Assembly (NCBI RefSeq): GCF_946187255.1
Contig: NZ_CAMHRZ010000083.1
Coordinates: 1 to 12,520, forward strand
DNA length: 12,520 nt
Source of the DNA: an uncultured Ruminococcus sp.
Lineage (GTDB): Bacteria > Bacillota > Clostridia > Oscillospirales > Ruminococcaceae
Direction of reading: 5' to 3'
Position 1 is the stretch's first letter. Every line of letters starts with the position of its first letter. The position numbers were made by a program, and so were the translations under genes. A model generated the notes under the pieces. It was not told the origin of the DNA. It saw only the letters and a program-made list of their open reading frames with translations, and did no database searches. Of the stretch, positions 1 to 5,776 are shown piece by piece.

Positions 1-445
1 TTTATTTTTTCATACTTAATTAAAATTTAAAAATAATATTAAACTCAAAAAATAAATTTTATTTTGCATTTTTAATTGCTTGTACAACTTCATTTCTAAG
101 TTCTTTTATCCTATCTTCATTAAGTTTCATATTTTTCTTTATAATATTATTTTCTCTCCTTTTTGCGCAGAACATATGGAAAAAAACAACTACAATTAAA
201 ATTCCTTTGACTAAATTAGTGAAAACAAAAGCATATAAAGCCCAGTATTCTGCTTTATCTTTATATTCTTGATGATCCCATATTTGAACCAATAAAATTA
301 TAGACAAAGGCAAAGCAACAAAGTAAAAAAATATAGTTAAAATGATATAAATTGTTACCATATAAGGGAATAGAGTAACTTTATCTGCATTAAATCCGAT
401 ATATTCTGTTTCTCCTGTCTGAACTAAATAAGCATCTTTTTGCTC
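1..445. other. AT-rich segment, possible acquired DNA
   Basis: By eye about three quarters of the bases here are A or T, against roughly half in the genes that follow. The change is abrupt near 445-480, where the minus-strand leader and its GC-containing hairpin begin. The only coding signal is the small membrane ORF at 59-361. Bases 1-58 hold only A/T runs, including a weak A/T-only inverted repeat at about 51-67. No transposase, integrase, terminal repeat or target-site duplication is visible, so acquisition is an inference from composition alone. The left end lies outside the window. Confidence 0.55.
59..361 (-). CDS. Small two-helix membrane protein, probably 5'-damaged
   Basis: This encodes 100 residues from the first ATG. 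There are two hydrophobic helices, about residues 3-27 and 42-63, followed by a charged, probably cytoplasmic tail (about 66-100) rich in Lys, Glu and Asn with coiled-coil character. I do not recognise the family. The ATG at 361 has no Shine-Dalgarno sequence; the bases before it are pyrimidine-rich. The same frame stays open upstream to 469 with no ATG, GTG, TTG or CTG, and its translation reads like protein (it includes YLVQTGETEYIGFNADK). A GGGAGG at 462-457 precedes a GTG (453) in another frame, which would join this frame if the A run at about 437-441 were one base longer. The gene may therefore be a frameshifted remnant, or begin at an unusual start. Codon use is very AT-rich, unlike its neighbours. 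Confidence 0.45.
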   Translation of the reverse strand: MVTIYIILTIFFYFVALPLSIILLVQIWDHQEYKDKAEYWALYAFVFTNLVKGILIVVVFFHMFCAKRRENNIIKKNMKLNEDRIKELRNEVVQAIKNAK

Positions 446-463
446 AGGGACACTTTCCTCCCG

Positions 464-517
464 AAAAAATTAAAAAGCGTCCACAGCAGATGATGATAGC
501 ATCATCCGCCGTGAACG
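464..517 (-). terminator. Long hairpin with U-tract, attenuator-like, before SD
   Basis: On the minus strand, 517-500 pairs with 495-478 to give an almost unbroken 18-bp stem closed by the tetraloop CTAT (499-496), allowing G-U pairs. It is followed by C, then TTTTTAATTTTTT (476-464). This is a typical intrinsic terminator. It sits about 130 nt downstream of a consensus promoter and directly before GGGAGG (462-457), so it lies between promoter and start and could act as an attenuator. The outer part of its 5' arm (517-513) can instead pair with 526-522 (GAACG/CGTTC, loop ATGA), a possible competing hairpin. Confidence 0.65.
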
Positions 518-647
518 TCATCGTTCCTGATATTCTTTTTGCTGCCGATATTATCATATAGAGAGATCATATATGACCCCGCCGCTGACAGATCGGTCAC
601 AGTATACTCTGTAAATAGTATTCGCCGCCCGACATTATCGGTCAGCC
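464..647 (-). ncRNA. Candidate structured leader RNA, class unknown
   Basis: This is the predicted 5' leader from the promoter at 654-682. Helices visible on the minus strand are: 646-641 with 589-584 (GCTGAC/GTCAGC); inside it, 640-638 with 632-630 and 621-617 with 608-604 (ATACT/AGTAT); then 576-570 with 560-554 (TCATATA/TATATGA, 9-nt loop); then 526-522 with 517-513; then the terminator hairpin. Together they suggest a three-way junction, two hairpins and an expression platform. I compared it from memory with common riboswitch classes (SAM, glycine, c-di-GMP, THF, glnA, ykkC, fluoride, T-box) and saw no signature. A 22-codon ORF (570-502, ATG) preceded by GGGG ends inside the terminator arm, so leader-peptide attenuation is also possible. 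It may equally be a decayed coding fragment. Confidence 0.4.
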
Positions 648-653
648 TATGTT

Positions 654-682
654 ATTATAACATCCTTTTTACGCCCTGTCAA
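654..682 (-). promoter_or_regulatory. Consensus sigma-A promoter (minus)
   Basis: On the minus strand TTGACA (682-677) is separated by 17 bp from TATAAT (659-654). A TG one base before the -10 gives an extended -10 element. Every consensus base matches, so this should be a very strong promoter unless repressed or attenuated. Transcription is expected to start near 647 and run into the structured leader. Confidence 0.8.
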
Positions 683-699
683 TGCGATCATTGAATCTT

Positions 700-766
700 G
701 TTGCAAATGAACATAATTTTTTCAAGCATAAAAATACCGATAGGCAAAAAATGACAAAGTTGCAAA
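700..766. repeat. Direct repeat GTTGCAAA between divergent promoters
   Basis: The octamer GTTGCAAA occurs at 700-707 and again at 759-766, both within the 91 bp separating the two divergent -35 boxes. The second copy lies just upstream of the plus-strand -35 at 774. It could be a binding site for a shared regulator, but two 8-mers in an AT-rich spacer could also arise by chance. No factor is assigned. Confidence 0.35.
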
Positions 767-773
767 ACAGGTA

Positions 774-802
774 TTGACAAATCGAGGAAACTGGTGTATG
801 AT
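774..802 (+). promoter_or_regulatory. Sigma-A promoter of the ammonium transporter
   Basis: TTGACA (774-779), a 17-bp spacer, then TATGAT (797-802), one mismatch from the consensus -10. Transcription should begin near 809, leaving a leader of about 150 nt before the ATG at 960. The leader contains two strong hairpins. Confidence 0.8.
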
Positions 803-819
803 ATGCACATAACAGCAAC

Positions 820-850
820 GGGGCTGCAAAGTGATATGCTTTGCAGCTCC
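820..850 (+). promoter_or_regulatory. Leader hairpin 1 of the amt transcript
   Basis: Bases 820-831 pair with 839-850 over 12 bp with a single G-U pair; the loop is TGATATG (832-838). Only a mixed pyrimidine stretch follows, so it is not a good terminator itself. Its 3' arm contains CTCCTT (846-851 region), complementary to AAGGAG (898-903) in the 5' arm of the downstream terminator. It could therefore supply an antiterminator strand if hairpin 1 were opened. Confidence 0.6.
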
Positions 851-897
851 TTTCTTGTTTATCGAGCGCTTGAAAAAATAGAAAATTATTTCTGCAC

Positions 898-944
898 AAG
901 GAGGTGTATGGGCAAGGACGCCCGTGCATCTCCTTTATTTTTTT
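898..944 (+). terminator. Attenuator-type terminator in the amt leader
   Basis: Bases 898-913 pair with 920-935 (16 bp, three G-U pairs). The loop is the hexanucleotide AAGGAC (914-919), followed by TATTTTTTT (936-944). The U-tract ends one base before the GGGAGG ribosome binding site (946-951) of the transporter, so this terminator lies inside the leader and should limit readthrough. A six-base loop with A at position 1 and G at position 4 matches the loop rule for RNA hairpins bound by ANTAR-domain antiterminators, which often control nitrogen genes. However, I cannot find the usual preceding partner hairpin with the same loop, so ANTAR control is only a possibility. Confidence 0.65.
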
Positions 945-959
945 CGGGAGGTTATCTTT

Positions 960-2780
960 ATGGATGTACAGGAAATTCTGGAACAGGTCACGCAAAGTAC
1001 CGATAAAACAGTCTTTGGCGTGTGGTTCATGATAGCGGTGGCGCTTGTTTTCTTCATGCAGGCAGGCTTCGCAATGGTAGAGACGGGCTTTACCCGTGCA
1101 AAGAACGCAGGAAATATCATCATGAAGAACCTGATGGATTTCTGCATTGGTACAGTGGCATTTATCGCGATCGGTTTCAGTCTGCTGCTCGGTGAGGATG
1201 CAGCGGGCATCATCGGCAAGCCCGGTTTTGACATATTTACAAGCTATGATAATTTCGCTTGGGATCAGTTCGTATTCAACCTGGTGTTCTGCGCAACTAC
1301 CGCGACGATCGTTTCGGGCGCTATGGCAGAACGTACAAAGTTCTTATCCTACTGCGTTTACTCGGGCGTTATCAGTGCGCTGATATACCCGATAGAAGCT
1401 CACTGGATCTGGGGCGGCGGCTGGCTGGCTCAGATGGGCTTCCATGATCTTTCCGGTTCATGTGCGATACACATGGTCGGCGGTATCTGCGCACTGATCG
1501 GTGCCAAGATAGTCGGACCCCGTATCGGTAAGTTCACCAAGACCAAGGACGGAGAGATCAAGGTAAATGCTATCCCCGGACACAACCTTATAATCGGTGC
1601 CCTGGGCGTATTCATCCTTTGGTTCGGCTGGTACGGCTTCAACCCCGCAGCTGCTTCTGAGGTAGGTCAGCTGGATTCTATCTTCCTTACGACAACTGTT
1701 GCCCCTGCGATCGCTACTGTAACAGTAATGGTATTCACATGGCTCAAGTATGGCAAGCCCGATGTTTCCATGTGCCTCAACGCTTCCCTTGCAGGTCTCG
1801 TTGGTATCACCGCAGGCTGCGATGTTATGGACTGCGCAGGCGCTATCGCCGTAGGTGTAGTTTCCGGTTTCCTCGTATGCTTCGGCGTATGGTTCCTTGA
1901 TTATAAGCTCCACATCGACGACCCCGTTGGTGCGGTGGCAGTACACATGATGAACGGTATCTGGGGTACGATCGCAGTTGGTCTGTTTGCAACAGAGACT
2001 TCTCCCGGATACGCTATCCAGCTTGAATGCGGCGGCATCAAGGCTGAGGGTCTTTTCTACGGCGGCGGTTTTGAACAGCTGGGACTCCAGCTGCTGGGCT
2101 TCGGTGCAGTTGCTGCATGGGCAGCTATCTCCATCACCATCACATTCCTTATCATCAAGTCTACACTGGGACTGAGAGCTTCCGAGCAGGAAGAGATCAT
2201 CGGTCTGGATATCACAGAGCACGGTCTGGTATCCTCTTATGCTGACTTTGCACCTTCCATGAACGACGCTTCCGTTTACGGCTACACAAAGGACGACGCT
2301 AAGAGCGTAAAGAAGGTCGGCAGAGATGTTCCTCCTATCGTTCCCGTATCTGTTGAAAAGGCTGTCGAAGTAGAGAGCTATGTAGCTCCTTCTCCTAACG
2401 GTCAGCCCAAGATGACAAAGATCGTTGTAGTATTCAAGGAGCAGAAGCTCCAGGATTTCATCCAGGCTATGGAATCCATAGACGTTACAGGTATCACCAT
2501 CACCCACGTTCTCGGCTGCGGTATGCAGAACGGTCAGAGACACTACTACAGAGGTACTTCCATCGAGATGAACCTGCTGCCTAAGGTAAAGGCTGAGATA
2601 GTTGTCTGTGCCGTACCTGTTAACACTGTTATCGATGCGGCAAGATCTGCGCTGTACACCGGCAACTACGGTGACGGCAAGCTGTTCATCTACCCCATCG
2701 AGAATGTCGTAAAGGTAAGAACAGGCGAACAGGGCTACGATGCTTTGCAGAACTTTGATGAAGCTGAAACTGAGTCATAA
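960..2780 (+). CDS. amt: Ammonium transporter fused to a C-terminal P-II domain
   Basis: This is a 606-residue inner-membrane ammonium channel of the Amt/MEP/Rh family with a tethered P-II (GlnB/GlnK) sensor. The Amt part, about 1-422, has FCATTATIVSGAMAER near the outer vestibule, D163 before the first pore histidine H171, GWYGFNPAA, and the second pore histidine H329 in GAVAVHMMNG. It ends with the conserved LDITEHG tail (416-422). A linker of about 60 residues leads to P-II from 485, with LPKVK, YGDGK and VRTGE conserved for ATP and 2-oxoglutarate binding and Q523 in the T-loop. The T-loop residue matching Tyr51 of E. coli GlnB is I535, so uridylylation there is impossible; Y530 matches Tyr46. 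In most bacteria P-II is a separate trimeric protein that plugs Amt. Here the sensor is covalent and the trimer would carry three. The start is ATG 960, with GGGAGG eight bases upstream; an in-frame GTG at 924 lies in the terminator and is rejected. An attenuator in the leader probably tunes expression to nitrogen supply. Confidence 0.96.
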   Translation: MDVQEILEQVTQSTDKTVFGVWFMIAVALVFFMQAGFAMVETGFTRAKNAGNIIMKNLMDFCIGTVAFIAIGFSLLLGEDAAGIIGKPGFDIFTSYDNFAWDQFVFNLVFCATTATIVSGAMAERTKFLSYCVYSGVISALIYPIEAHWIWGGGWLAQMGFHDLSGSCAIHMVGGICALIGAKIVGPRIGKFTKTKDGEIKVNAIPGHNLIIGALGVFILWFGWYGFNPAAASEVGQLDSIFLTTTVAPAIATVTVMVFTWLKYGKPDVSMCLNASLAGLVGITAGCDVMDCAGAIAVGVVSGFLVCFGVWFLDYKLHIDDPVGAVAVHMMNGIWGTIAVGLFATETSPGYAIQLECGGIKAEGLFYGGGFEQLGLQLLGFGAVAAWAAISITITFLIIKSTLGLRASEQEEIIGLDITEHGLVSSYADFAPSMNDASVYGYTKDDAKSVKKVGRDVPPIVPVSVEKAVEVESYVAPSPNGQPKMTKIVVVFKEQKLQDFIQAMESIDVTGITITHVLGCGMQNGQRHYYRGTSIEMNLLPKVKAEIVVCAVPVNTVIDAARSALYTGNYGDGKLFIYPIENVVKVRTGEQGYDALQNFDEAETES

Positions 2781-2794
2781 ATCTATAAACTCCG

Positions 2795-2830
2795 GGCGGG
2801 ACATCGGCAAAGGTGTCCCGCCTCTTTTTT
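2795..2830 (+). terminator. Intrinsic terminator after amt
   Basis: GGCGGGACA (2795-2803) pairs perfectly with TGTCCCGCC (2814-2822) across a 10-base loop, followed by TCTTTTTT. It lies 14 bases after the transporter stop codon. Confidence 0.9.
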
Positions 2831-2847
2831 ATCCGTTATATAGCATC

Positions 2848-2884
2848 AAAAAGGCTGTACAGCGCTATGCTGCACAGCCTTTTT
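2848..2884. terminator. Bidirectional terminator between convergent genes
   Basis: Bases 2848-2863 pair with 2869-2884 over 16 bp with one mismatch; the loop is GCTAT. AAAAA on one side and TTTTT on the other let it work in both directions. It should stop the minus-strand secreted-protein transcript (stop at 2915) and back up the amt terminator. Confidence 0.85.
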
Positions 2885-2914
2885 ACACTTGATCAGATAT
2901 GATGCGGTGAACGA

Positions 2915-5404
2915 TCACTTAACGGTAACATAGAAGGACTTCTTGAATACATCATAGCTTATCCATTCGCCGTTGACCTTTGCAAGTACCACTAATCTGT
3001 ACTTGCCGTTTGCGACCTTCGGAGAAGTCCAGGAAGTGATGCTGCCGTCCAGCTGCTTTACTACCTTCCACTTGTTAGCCTGGTATACGCCTATGCCGTA
3101 CTTCTCGGCGGCGGGGATCTTTGTCCACTTGAAGCCGATCTTGTTATCCTTTACCTGTGTCGTTACCTTCGGATACAGGTTTATTTCTTCGGTCAGGGGA
3201 GTAACGGTTATCGCATTGGAGAAATCCATGATCCACTTGCCGTCAGACATGGTGACAACAGCTACCTTATACTCGCTGCCCTCCTTGAGGTTTTCAAGCC
3301 TGTACCAGTTCTCCTCGCATCTGTCCAGCAGAGTCCACTTACCGTCCACATAGCCTGCGATACCGTACATTTCTGCACCTTCGACCGCATCCCAGGTAAG
3401 AGCTACCGCGTTTTCACACGAATCATAGCATACCTCGGGGGCAGTATATTTCAGCTTGTCGAGCTTGACTTCCACAGTGTCGGTATACTTCTTGCCGTTA
3501 AATGTGGCAGCAGCGGTGTAAACGATCTTGCCTTCGGTGGTGTAGGTAGGCTCGGTCTTTTCCTTTGTTATCAAAGCATTTGTTCCGTGAACATATCTGC
3601 ACTTTGAACAGTAGAATGACAGTGTCGCATAAGAATAGTCCTCTGCCCAGTTCCACTTGGGTCCACCGAAGCTGTGACCTGTTGACTTGACAACGGTCTT
3701 GGACTTGGATATCTCGTTTTTGCCCTTATCATCGGTAAAATACTTGCCGTTGGCTTCATCGTACCAGTATTCGATATTGCCGTCCTTGTCGCAGGTAGCT
3801 TCAACAGCTTCAACATGGGTGAGCTTCAGCTGAGGGATAGCTATCTCCTTAGTCTCGGTAAAGGTCTGACCGCAGAATTTTGCGGTAGCGGTATACATCC
3901 GCTTGCCTGCTGAGGAGTATGTGGCATCCATCACCTTTGTGGTAACTACGGCATCAACGGTCTGGGTGTCTCCGCAGTTATCACATACGAATGTGGCGGT
4001 GGCAGATGCAGGAACAGATGAATCTAGATCTGACCACTTCCATTGAGGATCACTGTAGGCGTGCCCCAATGCGGGTACTATCGTATCATCAAGAGATACC
4101 TCGTTTTTGCCCTGTTTATCAGTATAATACTTGCCGTCGGTGCATTCATAGTATTCTATGTTGCCCGCAGTGGTACAAGTTGCAGCGACAGCACTGACCT
4201 TTTTATAGGTATGATGCACTGTAACGGGAACAGAGATATTCTTAACGGTAAGGTACTGCTGAGTATCATTTGGGGTGAATATCGCCTTGAAGGACTTTTG
4301 ACCTACATCACCGACACTCTGACTGCCTTTTGCCCAACTCCATTTGCCGTTTTCCGCTTCGGGGAGCTTTATATCCTTGACCTTTTTGCCGTAACCTATC
4401 TTCAAATTCGTGGGGATAGTGTACTCGGGCATTTTCTTGATGCTGAATGTCTTGGTTACAAAGCCGTAGAAATCACCTATACCATATATATAAGCAGTGG
4501 CTGTGCCGACCTCTGTGTTGTTTTCATAAGATACGGTATAATCCACATTTTCCTTCATACCCCTTGAACCGAAGGTGACATTCAGCGCGGGTGTGACCTT
4601 TTTGCCCGTATATTCCTGATCGTCTACAGCTGCGATATCTACATCAGCCATTGATACGGCATCGGTCTTGCGGACACCTACAGTAAAATCCTCGTAGCCT
4701 GTCTCATAGTATTCGTGTCCTTCAACGAGAGCAAATTTGGTATCGTCCATATTGCTTCGTTCGGTATAGTAACCGCCTGAGAGATAATAATTACCCGAGC
4801 CGTTTACATAAAACGGACCATCTGAATCCTCTTTGAGGAGATCATAATATCCGCCCTTGATATATACATTTGCACCGCTCGTATTTGTCCTTACGGTATC
4901 AAGACCGCCTATATAGCTGCCGCTCAGCAGCTCAACGGTACCTCTGTCCATCATCAGGAGACGGACTACACACGGATTGATGACAGACATTCCGCCGCCG
5001 TGACCGCTGTCCAGGAAAGTGATGTGCGCATCGACGTTATCTATGCGTATATAGCTCTGTACCTTATAGGTACCCTCACCGTCAAAATAGATAGTGTTGC
5101 CGTTGAAGTCAACTGTAAATGTACTGCCGTTGTCTATGGTATAATTTCCCACAACGGTGAATGAATCAACAAGTCTGATGGTATCGCCGTCATTGGCATT
5201 GTTTGCCGCTTCAATAAACTCTTCAAGGGTAGATACCTCATAGGTGGTCACGACAGCAGCAGATGCCTGCGACGCATCCGCGTAGGCTGTGATCGCCGAA
5301 GTTCCGATAAAATTATTTGTCTTTACGCCTGCGGGTACTGTTCCCGCAGCACAGAGCACCGCCATTGCGGCTGCAAGAGTGCGCTTTGTGATACTATGGG
5401 TCAT
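2915..5404 (-). CDS. Large secreted multidomain protein (beta-helix, Ig-like, Cys repeats, fn3-like)
   Basis: This 829-residue protein starts with an export signal: basic TKR then a hydrophobic stretch at 10-26, with likely cleavage between about 25 and 42 (AYA-D). Residues about 55-250 repeat short strands (VDFNGNTIYFDG, VYIKGGYYDL, YYLSGGYY) resembling a right-handed parallel beta-helix. Residues about 250-325 look like a bacterial Ig-like module (YTGKKVTPALNV ... VDYTVSYENN ... GTATAYIYGIG). Two diverged repeats follow, about 398-525 and 529-650. Each has a TC-x6/7-GNIEY motif, GKYxTDxxGKNE, a GH and a WxW, then CxxC (C474/C477 and C599/C602). The C-terminus has two fibronectin III-like modules, about 653-738 and 744-829. 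There is no dockerin, LPXTG or S-layer motif, so how it is held at the surface is unclear. No catalytic site is recognised; binding or adhesion is a guess. The start is supported by AAAGGAGG eight bases upstream and a promoter at 5485-5513. It is monocistronic. Confidence 0.9.
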   Translation of the reverse strand: MTHSITKRTLAAAMAVLCAAGTVPAGVKTNNFIGTSAITAYADASQASAAVVTTYEVSTLEEFIEAANNANDGDTIRLVDSFTVVGNYTIDNGSTFTVDFNGNTIYFDGEGTYKVQSYIRIDNVDAHITFLDSGHGGGMSVINPCVVRLLMMDRGTVELLSGSYIGGLDTVRTNTSGANVYIKGGYYDLLKEDSDGPFYVNGSGNYYLSGGYYTERSNMDDTKFALVEGHEYYETGYEDFTVGVRKTDAVSMADVDIAAVDDQEYTGKKVTPALNVTFGSRGMKENVDYTVSYENNTEVGTATAYIYGIGDFYGFVTKTFSIKKMPEYTIPTNLKIGYGKKVKDIKLPEAENGKWSWAKGSQSVGDVGQKSFKAIFTPNDTQQYLTVKNISVPVTVHHTYKKVSAVAATCTTAGNIEYYECTDGKYYTDKQGKNEVSLDDTIVPALGHAYSDPQWKWSDLDSSVPASATATFVCDNCGDTQTVDAVVTTKVMDATYSSAGKRMYTATAKFCGQTFTETKEIAIPQLKLTHVEAVEATCDKDGNIEYWYDEANGKYFTDDKGKNEISKSKTVVKSTGHSFGGPKWNWAEDYSYATLSFYCSKCRYVHGTNALITKEKTEPTYTTEGKIVYTAAATFNGKKYTDTVEVKLDKLKYTAPEVCYDSCENAVALTWDAVEGAEMYGIAGYVDGKWTLLDRCEENWYRLENLKEGSEYKVAVVTMSDGKWIMDFSNAITVTPLTEEINLYPKVTTQVKDNKIGFKWTKIPAAEKYGIGVYQANKWKVVKQLDGSITSWTSPKVANGKYRLVVLAKVNGEWISYDVFKKSFYVTVK

Positions 5405-5463
5405 AGTGTTTTCCTCCTTTTGCTGATAGATATAGTTTTAAAGTATTACATATATCGTAATAT

Positions 5464-5477
5464 GTCCGCGGTCGGAC
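5464..5477. promoter_or_regulatory. Dyad at the start of the secreted-protein transcript
   Basis: GTCCG-CGGT-CGGAC is a perfect 5-bp inverted repeat, extended imperfectly by flanking ATA/TAT. It begins about 8 bp downstream of the minus-strand -10 and so falls at about +1 to +14. It could be an operator or a 5' stem-loop that stabilises the mRNA. An A/T inverted repeat ACATAT-6-ATATGT overlaps it at 5448-5465. Confidence 0.4.
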
Positions 5478-5484
5478 TTATGTC

Positions 5485-5513
5485 ATTATATCATAATATA
5501 TTGCGATTTTCAA
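5485..5513 (-). promoter_or_regulatory. Sigma-A promoter of the secreted protein
   Basis: On the minus strand TTGAAA (5513-5508), a 17-bp spacer, then TATAAT (5490-5485). Expected start is near 5478, with a leader of about 75 nt. Confidence 0.8.
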
Positions 5514-5599
5514 GCTGAACGCAGGCGATTGTGAACAGAATTTTCATTTTTTGTAAAATATAACCAAAGCACATATTATTTAAACGGCAATTGATACAA

Positions 5600-5627
5600 A
5601 GGGGCTGTCAACGAAAGTTTGGCTCCT
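5600..5627. other. Orphan hairpin with GAAA tetraloop
   Basis: On the plus strand 5600-5607 pairs with 5620-5627 (with several G-U pairs). A two-base bulge follows, then AAC/GTT closes the GNRA tetraloop GAAA (5613-5616). It lies between the two divergent promoters and upstream of both, so neither of them transcribes it. It may be chance or a remnant of a mobile-element end. The rest of the 372-bp gap 5405-5776 holds the two promoters and otherwise nothing I recognise. Confidence 0.3.
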
Positions 5628-5670
5628 CACGTTAAATTACATATTTTGGGCGAAAATGATGCACTATGTC

Positions 5671-5699
5671 TTTACTTTTTCGATGGAATGTGTTATAAT
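5671..5699 (+). promoter_or_regulatory. Promoter of the dockerin lipase-like gene
   Basis: TTTACT (5671-5676, four of six consensus bases), a 17-bp spacer, and TATAAT (5694-5699) preceded by TGT, an extended -10. Expected start is near 5706, about 70 nt before the ATG. Confidence 0.7.
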
Positions 5700-5776
5700 A
5701 ATCTATTATAGAAACTGACATATTATTTCTATAATTTTTATCTGTCTGAAAACATAAAGGATCGGGAGGGATCTGT

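Noticed and set aside
924..959. GTG start extending the ammonium transporter by 12 residues
   Set aside because: The GTG lies within the terminator stem and lacks a free ribosome binding site; ATG 960 has GGGAGG at ideal spacing.
794..1006. 70-codon plus-strand ORF across the amt leader
   Set aside because: Its first ATG overlaps the promoter -10 and lies upstream of the expected transcript start. Internal ATGs at 836 and 908 have weak or badly spaced SDs. Kept only as a possible leader-translation idea.
1458..2543. Long minus-strand ORF (361 codons) inside amt
   Set aside because: It lies wholly opposite a gene with full family motifs, and its translation is Cys/Asp-rich with no recognisable fold; it is a codon-bias shadow.
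4043..4567. Plus-strand ORF of 174 codons inside the secreted-protein gene
   Set aside because: It is antisense to Ig-like and repeat modules; a shadow of the opposite frame.
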